Positions 1 through 6,395 of a stretch of 6,427 nt of DNA are shown here, one piece after another (positions within the stretch are counted from its first letter, which is position 1; each line of letters begins with the position of its first letter). This DNA is from Bacteroides sp. UBA7335 (GTDB lineage Bacteria; Bacteroidota; Bacteroidia; Bacteroidales; Bacteroidaceae): the NCBI GenBank assembly GCA_002471185.1, contig DKPL01000058.1, positions 1,188 through 7,614 on the forward strand, written 5' to 3'. Under the pieces are notes generated by a model. It searched no databases. It was not told where the DNA came from and worked only from the letters and a program-made list of their open reading frames with translations. Both the position numbers and the translations under genes were made by a program.

Positions 1-203
1 CTAATTTGAGTAAGTGTGTTGCTTACTTTCTTCAATACCTATACCAGTATCTTTTACCATAATTTTCAGTCCTTTGTCAACATACTCTAAACTAAATGCT
101 ATGGTGCCCTGCTTGGTATATTTTATGGCATTAGAAAGGAAATTAATTCCAACTTGAGCAAAACGATTACGATCGAGCGTAGCAACACACTTACTCAAAT
201 TAG
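1..203. repeat. 23-bp perfect inverted repeat (arms 1-23 and 181-203) at the window edge
   Basis: Bases 1-23 are the exact reverse complement of bases 181-203, separated by 157 bp; the match breaks at base 24 against base 180. Arm 181-203 lies in ordinary kinase coding sequence (around residues TNLSKCVAT). Arm 1-23 replaces the part of the ATPase domain expected after the G1 box and supplies the TAG stop. Loss of family similarity exactly where the repeat starts, together with its position at the extreme edge, points to a fold-back (chimeric) junction or assembly artefact. A true rearrangement is the alternative. Confidence 0.85.
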
Positions 204-3200
204 TATCTAAGGTCATTTCAACATTGGGATTAGTGTTACGCGTCTTTAATGCTGTAAACGTTTCGTTAATCATGCCCAACACGTCAAATGTTTCATTCTT
301 AATATCAATAGACCCCGACTCTATTTTAGAGAGATCTAAAACATCACCGATAAGCCGAAGCAAAAGCTCATTATTACTATTTATAATTTTTACATATTCT
401 TCTCTATCACTATCATTCTCGGCATATTGTATCAGTTCAGAGAAACCCACAATAGCATTTAGTGGTGTACGAATCTCATGACTGACATTGGCTAGAAAGG
501 CCATCTTTAGTTTTTCAGATTCTTCTGCTTTTTCTTTAGCATGACGCAAGTCAGTTATCAACCTATTTCTTTCGGTTATGTCATCAATACGCAAAACGAT
601 TCCTTCAATGTCCGAATCATTAAGAATAGGAATTGCTGTCGACCCGTAGGTTCTATCATTAACCTCAAACTCGTGGTATCCAATTTTTCTTTGCAATATG
701 GCTTCGCGAACCGGACAGTTTGGACAGGGTTCGGTATAGCCAAAAGAGGTATAACAATTGGTACCATTGATGTATAATTGACTGCTAATATTTTTAAAAA
801 TAATATCTACATTACTCCACTGAACTTTATAGTTGGAATCTAAAAACACAATTCCCGAAGTAGTATTATTAAGAATTAACTCATTTTGCTTATTAAGTTG
901 AGCCAATTCATATTGGTTGTTTTGAAGAGAATGTTCTATCTCTTTCTGATCTGTGATGTTAATGTCTATACCATACATGAACTTATAGCCACTTCCGTCA
1001 TCATCATGCAAGGTTTCTAAAATAGCTCTGCTCTCCCACCACTCATATTGACCAATTTTTTCAATATCGATACGGAAGCAATATTTGCCATTTCCGTTAT
1101 CGAGTTTGAATAACGCATTCATATTGTTATAATATTCATCACGATCTTCTTCATGAATCAATTCAGTGAACTTTTCCATTGAATCAAGTTCATGCAAGTT
1201 GCGATCGGAAGCAGCCATCACATCACCATAGCGAAGAATATTATCACGAGAGTCAATATACCAGGTATAGGCCTTTAGCGAAGGAAGAGATGCCGATAAA
1301 ATCTTATTGGTTATTTCAGCCTTACGTTGTGCGGTAAGGTCCATACGTAAAATCAAAATATGCTTGTCTCCATTGAAGTTAATAACAGATTTACGCACAT
1401 AGGTATTAAGCTCTTTCCCATTGTTTAAGCGTAAAATTTCGTTTCCAATATACTCATTGCCCGAGTTTAGAACTTGTAGATTGACCGAATTATGTTTTTC
1501 GACATCATCAAATGCTACAAAATCGCTAACGGTAGAAAAACATTCTGTCGCAAAAAGTTTCATGGCAGCCTCATTAATATAGGTTACCTTACTGTTTTGG
1601 GGTTCAATAATATATACCGGAATGGGCAGCATATTAAGAATTAAGTTGAGCTTCTCTTCACTATTTCTAATTTCAATATGCTTTTGTTCAAGTAATTCTT
1701 TTGCAACAATCTCTTCGGTAATGTCTTTGCGAATTCCTGAGATATAGCGTATTTTATCTTCTTCAATAATTGCGGTAACTGAGCATTGATACCATCGCCA
1801 CTCATTCATTATAAACATTCGGAATTTAATATTGGCCTTCTTTACGGTTTGAGCAATAAGCTCATCAATGGTGTTGAATACCATATTACAATCATCGGGA
1901 TGCACAACCGAGACAAACTGTGCCTTTGTATAATGGCCATCACTAATCATCGGTCCTTGTAGTTCTTTGAACGTTTCTAACTCATAGTCATAAGTCCAAA
2001 TAGTAAGATCTCCCGCTTCTAGAGCCAAAGTAAAGTTCTCTTGAAGTTCATTTACTTGCCCTTTGGTATGGTGCAGTTGAGTAACATCTTCGAATAAAAT
2101 GATATAACCTAATAACTCTTTATCATGGCTGAATACGGCACTAATACGAGCATCAAAAATCGTTCCATGAGATTTAGTATCGTCAATATCATGTTTAAGA
2201 CTCTCTTGAAAAGTATTGAAATCTAACTTAAAGTGAAGAACTTTTCCAGCTTTCAACTCAGCCCTCATGTCATTGCTAAGAATTGAAGCATTGAGGTAGT
2301 TGTATTTACCAATAACATTTTCTTTATTTTTAATGGCAAATATTTCGATAAGATGATTATTAATTTCTTGAACCGTACCTTCTTTATCAAGAAATACAAA
2401 ACCTAATGGAATATGATTATTGATTGCATTGAGCACTTCGATTTTCTCATTAAGCTGCGATTGGTAGTTGTAAATAGTCGAAATATCATTCAGAATGCCA
2501 TGCAAAGAGAGCAACTCGCCATTTTTATTATAACGCGCCACAGCGGTTAGTTCATACGGAGCATAACTATCCGACTCGGGAGTTTTAACAAAGATAACAA
2601 CACTTGATTCCTCATTATTTTGCAGAACTCTGTGAATAAAGTCCATATAGATTTCACGACATTCAGGCGATATTAACTCTACCCAATCAGCCTCTGTGTA
2701 TGAGTAACGATTGGATCGACAATCGATTAGATGAATCATATCATTGATGATATCGTATTTCCACTGTATAAGCTGAGCCGATTGAAGAGCCAGGTCGAGG
2801 TTTAAAATAGTATCATCTTGCCTTCTCATCAATTGTCTTTGGCGACTTTCATCGCGACGCGAATAGATTAAACGACAGATCTTATCATTTTCATCACGCT
2901 GGCTTGTTACAACAAATTCATAATCGCAATAACGACCTTCGTCCTTAACAAAAAGACGTAACGAGGATACAACTTTGCTTCGAATACCCTTAATAATATC
3001 ATCAAAAGATTTATCATATCGACCTCTATCGTCAGGATGTATCAAGCTTTCTATATCCTGTAGCGTGAAGTAGTACTCTTCGAACTCACCATTAATAAGA
3101 ATAAATAGTTTATCCTGAGGAATATCATACATGAATATGTTTATTTCAGATTGACCAATCAACATATTCAACAGTTGATTCAAGTCGGTTACCCTATCAT

Positions 3201-4095
3201 TTGAAGCTTTGATAGCAGCAGTAGCCCCTTTTACTTTTAACCGGAATAAATAAAGAATGAAAAATAAAAGCGAAGCAACGAGAACAAGTAGAGCCAATGC
3301 CCAGTAAAAAGATTCCGCATAACTATACTTCTCTTCACCATTCCAGTGATGATATATCTTTTGATATTGTCCATCTCGAATAAGCAAGTTGAGAATCCGA
3401 CTAATTCTATTTATTAAGACAGTATCGGTTGATGCAAAACACATCTCTTGAGGAGGAATATCCGAATCAATGGTTCGTAGATTCTTTAGATCGGCAGATT
3501 CTATAATTTTTAGCGCATTTGTGTTTAAACAGAGTGCTGCATCGCCCTCACCTCCCGATAACATTTTCAATCCCACTTCCATATCGGGCACTAGAATCAT
3601 GTTTTGTGTATAATCCGGACCTAGATTTTCGAGAATGGTTTGTGCCATTGTATTTTTTTTAACTATGATACGCTTACCTCTAAGCAGTTCAACGGTATCA
3701 TAATTTTCATTGTCACGCAATACGATGTCGTAGTAATGGGTAATAAAAGGCGTACTAAAATAAAGATGTTGAGCACGGTCGGCCGAATAAATTAATGCAT
3801 AAACATAAATTGTGCTATCATTTGCATTATTACTTTTTTCTAATGTAAAATTGTGCTCTAACGGGCGATAACTACATGAATCATTGAGCTCTTCTACAAT
3901 TTTATTAAAAAGCTCTATAACAAGACCATCCGGAGCACCTTCTTGATTAATAAAAGATATTGGCGCATTATTGGGGAAATATTCAAAAATAAGCTTTTTG
4001 GCGTGTGCGACATTTCTGTCAGATGCATAACTCCGAAAACTGAAAAATAAAAAAAAGGAGAATAATATTAGCCAAATATATTTTGTAGTACGCAT
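1..4095 (-). CDS. Membrane sensor histidine kinase with SBP_bac_3 sensor and about seven PAS domains; C-terminus interrupted
   Basis: Autophosphorylating two-component sensor of the inner membrane. Residues 1-24 are a signal peptide (hydrophobic run, then SYA-SD). Residues about 34-253 resemble a type-3 periplasmic solute-binding (Venus flytrap) domain, with ADRAQHLYFSTPF and GEGDAALCLNTNAL segments. Residues about 263-285 form a transmembrane helix. Then come about seven PAS-like units: 305-415, 430-540, 548-675, 683-795, 810-925, 930-1052 and 1065-1177. Several show the PAS_3 signature (HPDD at 353-356 and 732-735) and most end in a DIT/DVT-like exit. A short coiled linker leads to HisKA, FLANVSHEIRTPLNA, with phospho-acceptor His1206 (bases 478-480). 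The ATPase domain has its N box (NFLSNAIKYT, Asn1322) and G1 box (DTGIGI, 1349-1354). It then ends at residue 1364 without the F and G2 boxes, and no receiver domain is visible. The last residues come from an inverted copy of bases 181-203, so the real protein is probably longer, perhaps a hybrid kinase. ATG at 4093-4095 is chosen because it opens the signal peptide. The ligand and partner regulator are unknown. Confidence 0.9.
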   Translation of the reverse strand: MRTTKYIWLILFSFFLFFSFRSYASDRNVAHAKKLIFEYFPNNAPISFINQEGAPDGLVIELFNKIVEELNDSCSYRPLEHNFTLEKSNNANDSTIYVYALIYSADRAQHLYFSTPFITHYYDIVLRDNENYDTVELLRGKRIIVKKNTMAQTILENLGPDYTQNMILVPDMEVGLKMLSGGEGDAALCLNTNALKIIESADLKNLRTIDSDIPPQEMCFASTDTVLINRISRILNLLIRDGQYQKIYHHWNGEEKYSYAESFYWALALLVLVASLLFFILYLFRLKVKGATAAIKASNDRVTDLNQLLNMLIGQSEINIFMYDIPQDKLFILINGEFEEYYFTLQDIESLIHPDDRGRYDKSFDDIIKGIRSKVVSSLRLFVKDEGRYCDYEFVVTSQRDENDKICRLIYSRRDESRQRQLMRRQDDTILNLDLALQSAQLIQWKYDIINDMIHLIDCRSNRYSYTEADWVELISPECREIYMDFIHRVLQNNEESSVVIFVKTPESDSYAPYELTAVARYNKNGELLSLHGILNDISTIYNYQSQLNEKIEVLNAINNHIPLGFVFLDKEGTVQEINNHLIEIFAIKNKENVIGKYNYLNASILSNDMRAELKAGKVLHFKLDFNTFQESLKHDIDDTKSHGTIFDARISAVFSHDKELLGYIILFEDVTQLHHTKGQVNELQENFTLALEAGDLTIWTYDYELETFKELQGPMISDGHYTKAQFVSVVHPDDCNMVFNTIDELIAQTVKKANIKFRMFIMNEWRWYQCSVTAIIEEDKIRYISGIRKDITEEIVAKELLEQKHIEIRNSEEKLNLILNMLPIPVYIIEPQNSKVTYINEAAMKLFATECFSTVSDFVAFDDVEKHNSVNLQVLNSGNEYIGNEILRLNNGKELNTYVRKSVINFNGDKHILILRMDLTAQRKAEITNKILSASLPSLKAYTWYIDSRDNILRYGDVMAASDRNLHELDSMEKFTELIHEEDRDEYYNNMNALFKLDNGNGKYCFRIDIEKIGQYEWWESRAILETLHDDDGSGYKFMYGIDINITDQKEIEHSLQNNQYELAQLNKQNELILNNTTSGIVFLDSNYKVQWSNVDIIFKNISSQLYINGTNCYTSFGYTEPCPNCPVREAILQRKIGYHEFEVNDRTYGSTAIPILNDSDIEGIVLRIDDITERNRLITDLRHAKEKAEESEKLKMAFLANVSHEIRTPLNAIVGFSELIQYAENDSDREEYVKIINSNNELLLRLIGDVLDLSKIESGSIDIKNETFDVLGMINETFTALKTRNTNPNVEMTLDTNLSKCVATLDRNRFAQVGINFLSNAIKYTKQGTIAFSLEYVDKGLKIMVKDTGIGIEESKQHTYSN

Positions 4096-4125
4096 CTATC
4101 AGAAGATTGTAGTTATTTATAGCAG

Positions 4126-4133
4126 CAAATATA
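4126..4133 (-). promoter_or_regulatory. Bacteroidota-type -7 box (TATATTTG) for the histidine kinase
   Basis: Read on the minus strand, this is TATATTTG, an exact fit to the TAnnTTTG box used by the Bacteroidota primary sigma factor. It lies about 30 bp upstream of the kinase ATG, giving a leader of roughly 25 nt. No convincing TTG element is present at the usual 19-21 bp upstream, so the promoter is only half supported. Confidence 0.5.
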
Positions 4134-4167
4134 ATTATTTTCAATTACTTTTAATGAATCAATTATC

Positions 4168-4191
4168 AAAAAAACTCAATCACACTGAGCT
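4168..4191 (-). terminator. Weak hairpin with T-run upstream of the kinase (possible terminator)
   Basis: On the minus strand a 6-bp stem (AGCTCA / TGAGTT, one G-U pair, 7-nt loop) is followed by a run of seven T. It could insulate the kinase from leftward read-through, but the stem is short and a strong terminator already ends the upstream genes. This may be chance in AT-rich DNA. Confidence 0.25.
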
Positions 4192-4336
4192 ATTTAGAGC
4201 AAATATCAAATGTCTTAAACAATAAATATATTTAATTACCTCATTCTACCGGATATATTTATTTTATTTTTAAGGCTTTATAAAAACACAAAGTATAGTT
4301 CAATTTATCTTTATCTGTCTTAAAATTTCCATAGAT

Positions 4337-4396
4337 ACTTTTAACCTAAAACAAAGTTACTTTTGACCCAAAACAAAGTTACTTTTCGCTCAAAAC
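4337..4396. repeat. Tandem direct repeats: two 17-bp copies on a 22-bp period with partial flanking units
   Basis: AAAACAAAGTTACTTTT occurs exactly at 4348-4364 and 4370-4386, each followed by a different 5-bp spacer (GACCC, CGCTC). Partial units continue the same period on both sides: ACTTTT ending at 4342 and AAAAC at 4392-4396. The core AAAGT-T-ACTTT is a near-perfect dyad, as protein-binding sites often are. The array is over 200 bp from both neighbouring genes, so it could be a binding-site cluster or a remnant of a dispersed intergenic repeat family. Confidence 0.8.
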
Positions 4397-4515
4397 TCTC
4401 TATGTTATTTTTTTAAATTTCTACCGATTCTGATGTTTCTTTCAGTGATTACCAATCAACACCAAAGCAATATTGACACTATTGCTGAGTTTTAGGCACA
4501 ATAAAAAGAAGAGTA

Positions 4516-4555
4516 TAAAAACAAAAAGGCTTACTATCAAATCGATAGTAAGCCT
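4516..4555 (-). terminator. Rho-independent terminator of the tusA-dsrE2/thioredoxin unit
   Basis: A perfect 12-bp stem (4527-4538 with 4544-4555, arm AGGCTTACTATC) closes a 5-nt loop. On the minus strand it is followed by TTTTTGTTTT. It begins about 20 bp beyond the stop of the thioredoxin-like gene, the right place to end the leftward two-gene transcript. The tract is on the minus-strand side, so it acts leftward. Confidence 0.88.
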
Positions 4556-4577
4556 CAACAATAAGATAAACAATGTT

Positions 4578-4934
4578 TTATTTTACATTAGGAAAAGCCT
4601 CCTTTACCAGATTAGACAATTCGCTGGTAGGAACTTCTCCCACCCATTTTTTCATTTTACCATCGGTAGCTATAAATACAAACGAAGGAAATGCTTCAAT
4701 ATTAAATTGATCGGCCAAATCTGGATGTTGTTCCATTTCAACACGAAAACATTCAACAGAGGGATACATTTCGCTCACCTGTTCATAACGAGGTTTCATA
4801 TCTTGACAATGAGGACACCAAGTCACCCAAAACTCAATAATAGAATTGTTCTTAATCAACAAAGGTGCATCTTCGCCTTTCTCATAATCGAATATCTTTT
4901 TCTTAAAAAGGCTTTCGTTTAAATCTTGTATCAT
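4578..4934 (-). CDS. Thioredoxin-family protein with CPHC active site
   Basis: A 118-residue single thioredoxin fold, close to the usual thioredoxin length. The motif FWVTWCPHC places the redox pair at Cys40 and Cys43. AFPSFVF supplies the conserved cis-proline (Pro83), and DGKMKKWVGEVP matches the final strand and glycine region. There is no signal peptide or membrane segment, so it should be cytoplasmic. Classical thioredoxin carries CGPC; the CPHC pair is more typical of DsbA-like oxidases and generally gives a less reducing centre. An additional Cys62 lies outside the active site. The gene starts 11 bp after the TusA-DsrE2 stop and is followed by a strong terminator, so it is the last gene of a two-gene unit. 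Likely role (inferred): thiol-disulfide exchange, perhaps reducing or receiving sulfur from the upstream protein. The ATG at 4932-4934 gives the full fold with a short N-terminal extension. Confidence 0.9.
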   Translation of the reverse strand: MIQDLNESLFKKKIFDYEKGEDAPLLIKNNSIIEFWVTWCPHCQDMKPRYEQVSEMYPSVECFRVEMEQHPDLADQFNIEAFPSFVFIATDGKMKKWVGEVPTSELSNLVKEAFPNVK

Positions 4935-4945
4935 ATTATATTTGT

Positions 4946-5719
4946 TTAGATAAAAAAATTAACATTCGATTTGCGTGCATATTCAATCATAGTTGCTACC
5001 CCTCCTACTTCGATGCCATCAAGCAATTCATCGGCGGTGATATTTAGAATATCCATAGACATTTTGCAAGCTATGAATTTTGCTCCGTTGAACTTGGCCA
5101 AATGAATCATAAAATCTAATGAAGGTACATTTTTATCTTTCATGATTCGTTTCATCATGGAGGCTCCTAAACCCAGCATATTTTCGCGAGACATAGGTAA
5201 ACTATTATCATCTTTCGGAAGCACTTGGTTAACCATGGCTTCACGAATGGTTTTGGCAGAAGCCTTTTTTCCTTTTTTACGAATGAGACTTAACCCCCAG
5301 AATGTAAAAAATAGTTCAACCTTCATCCCCATGGCAAGAGCGCCTAATGCAATGTTGAATGCTGCCAACCCCTTATCCATTTCGCCACTAAAAACAACAA
5401 TAGTTAGTTGATCTTCTTTCTCGGGAACAATAGCACTACCTAACTCAACATTTTTTGTAAAGCTAGCGGTGATTACGCCATCTTGCTCTGTAAGCGATTC
5501 CATCGTATTTCCTGTTACTGCCGACCAAGACACTGCATCTTTCTTAAAACCACTATCAGTAACTTCAATAATTACTTTTTGGCCAATCTGTGCATCACGC
5601 ATAGCATTGGCAAGTGACATGATAGGACCAGGACATTGACTGCCCTTAGCATCAACACGAACAGGCTCATTAGCGGCCGGTTGTCCGTTAGCTCTTTGAA
5701 AATCTTCTAACTGAGGCAT
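4946..5719 (-). CDS. TusA-DsrE2 fusion protein (sulfur carrier / DsrE-DsrF-DrsH-like)
   Basis: A 257-residue cytoplasmic protein made of two sulfur-handling domains. Residues about 19-92 are a TusA/SirA domain with the diagnostic CPGP motif (Cys29), where TusA proteins carry a persulfide. Residues about 103-257 are a DsrE2-type domain, with QLTIVVFSGEMDKG at its first strand, the FFTFWGL segment and FIACKMSMD holding the conserved Cys218. These are the only two cysteines in the protein. In many bacteria the same domain pair forms the C-terminal end of a larger FAD/CoA-disulfide reductase-rhodanese fusion; here those parts are absent and the first 18 residues look like a leftover linker. The ATG at 5717-5719 has only an A-rich leader. 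It is followed after 11 bp by the thioredoxin-like gene, implying co-transcription. Persulfide relay is family knowledge; the physiological substrate is unknown. Confidence 0.9.
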   Translation of the reverse strand: MPQLEDFQRANGQPAANEPVRVDAKGSQCPGPIMSLANAMRDAQIGQKVIIEVTDSGFKKDAVSWSAVTGNTMESLTEQDGVITASFTKNVELGSAIVPEKEDQLTIVVFSGEMDKGLAAFNIALGALAMGMKVELFFTFWGLSLIRKKGKKASAKTIREAMVNQVLPKDDNSLPMSRENMLGLGASMMKRIMKDKNVPSLDFMIHLAKFNGAKFIACKMSMDILNITADELLDGIEVGGVATMIEYARKSNVNFFI

Positions 5720-5780
5720 AATCTTTTTTTTTAGAAAACAAGAGAGTGCTCTAAAAAGTTCTCATATTTATTTACTTCTA

Positions 5781-5792
5781 TAAATATATTTG
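5781..5792. promoter_or_regulatory. Possible overlapping divergent -7 boxes between the DoxX and TusA-DsrE2 genes
   Basis: On the plus strand TATATTTG (5785-5792) exactly fits the Bacteroidota TAnnTTTG box and lies 65 bp upstream of the doxX-like ATG. On the minus strand the overlapping TATATTTA (5788-5781) misses by one base and lies about 60 bp upstream of the TusA-DsrE2 ATG. An 8-bp palindrome TTGGCCAA (5790-5797) overlaps the plus-strand box. Neither has a clear TTG element at normal spacing. The plus-strand promoter is more credible than the minus-strand one. Confidence 0.4.
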
Positions 5793-5857
5793 GCCAATCA
5801 CTCAACTTTTTATCATAAATAGATGTTATTTATATTAAAATATTAATACTTAAAGTT

Positions 5858-6322
5858 ATGCGTACATTAATTCAGTTTTTATTCCCTAAGCCTCTTAATG
5901 TAAATAGAAATTCAATCATATTGTTACTTTTTAGATTGTCATTTGGAGGCTTAATCATGACACATGGGATTAGCAAGTGTATTCACTTTGATAAATTAGT
6001 AAATCACTTTCCCACCCCTATTGGATTAAGTCCTACTCTTTCACTTTTATTAGTCATTTTTGCAGAGCTATTTTGCGCATTCGGATTTGGAATAGGTTTA
6101 TTGTATAGACTTTGCCTTATCCCAATGATTTTTTCATTTTCAGTCATTGTATTTATAGTAACCAACCATGCTCCTTTTGCTGAGAAAGAGTTGCCATTGG
6201 TTTATTTATGTGCATTGGTTTGGCTCTTTTTTGCAGGTCCCGGCAAACTCTCATTCGACTATTTAATCGGAGAGAAACTACGCAAAAATCGCCAACAAAA
6301 ATGGGAGACAGAAAAAAAATGA
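5858..6322 (+). CDS. DoxX family inner-membrane protein
   Basis: A 154-residue protein of the DoxX family, near the usual length, with four predicted membrane helices at about 19-36, 58-82, 86-102 and 112-127 and a basic cytoplasmic-looking tail. Family landmarks are visible: LLFRLSFGGLIMTHGISK at the first helix, the acidic FAEL (Glu70) in the second, FAEKELPLVYL before the fourth helix, and GPGKLSFD at its end. DoxX relatives include a subunit of archaeal thiosulfate:quinone oxidoreductase and a mycobacterial DoxX that works with a thiol sulfurtransferase and superoxide dismutase. Many bacterial members have no known reaction, so the function here is open. The gene is divergent from the TusA-DsrE2 gene across 138 bp and has a TATATTTG box upstream. 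The ATG at 5858 is kept because the residues before the first helix are plausible, but a later Met34 would cut into that helix. Confidence 0.88.
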   Translation: MRTLIQFLFPKPLNVNRNSIILLLFRLSFGGLIMTHGISKCIHFDKLVNHFPTPIGLSPTLSLLLVIFAELFCAFGFGIGLLYRLCLIPMIFSFSVIVFIVTNHAPFAEKELPLVYLCALVWLFFAGPGKLSFDYLIGEKLRKNRQQKWETEKK

Positions 6323-6331
6323 TAGTTTTTA

Positions 6332-6362
6332 TTGGTCGTTAAAAACAAAGTGTTTATATTTG
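6332..6362 (+). promoter_or_regulatory. Bacteroidota promoter (TTG-N20-TATATTTG)
   Basis: TTG at 6332-6334 and TATATTTG at 6355-6362 are separated by 20 bp, matching the TTG/TAnnTTTG consensus and spacing of the Bacteroidota primary sigma factor. Transcription would start near 6369, giving a leader of about 25-30 nt to the ATG at 6396. It is the best-formed promoter in the window and shows that the next gene need not depend on DoxX transcription. Confidence 0.65.
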
Positions 6363-6395
6363 TCCCGTTCAAATAACAAAAAGAAGATTTATATC

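Larger units (their letters stand above)
4096..4577. other. Non-coding intergenic region, about 480 bp
   Basis: This region lies between the kinase start and the thioredoxin-like gene stop. No reading frame here looks like a protein on either strand. It contains the kinase -7 box (4126-4133), a weak hairpin (4168-4191), a 22-bp-period direct repeat (4348-4386 with partial flanking units), a small 7-bp inverted repeat (AGCAATA / TATTGCT, 4466-4486) and the intrinsic terminator at 4516-4555. The stretch 4195-4335 is AT-rich with nothing recognisable. Confidence 0.7.

Noticed and set aside
1..203. A phase-variable invertible switch flanked by the 23-bp inverted arms
   Set aside because: One arm is plain coding sequence inside the ATPase domain, the other sits at the very edge and destroys that domain, and no invertase gene is nearby. 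An artefact explains it better.
224..777. Short plus-strand open frames (85 and 78 codons) opposite the kinase
   Set aside because: They are antisense to the HisKA and last PAS domain, with no promoter, leader or protein-like composition.
4337..4396. A CRISPR array
   Set aside because: Only two full units exist, separated by 5-bp spacers, far shorter than CRISPR spacers, and no cas genes are present.
4466..4486. Hairpin AGCAATA / TATTGCT as a second terminator or mobile-element end
   Set aside because: The 7-bp AT-rich stem has no adjacent T-run, target duplication or transposase remnant, so it is likely chance.
4473..4922. A 149-codon plus-strand open frame overlapping the thioredoxin-like gene
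   Set aside because: It runs antisense through a clear thioredoxin gene, begins across the terminator hairpin, and its translation shows no recognisable domain.
5142..5411. An 89-codon plus-strand open frame opposite the TusA-DsrE2 gene
   Set aside because: It is antisense to the conserved DsrE2 domain and lacks any supporting signal.
5831..5850. AT-rich near-palindrome just upstream of the DoxX start
   Set aside because: It is low-complexity A/T sequence in which imperfect symmetry is expected by chance.
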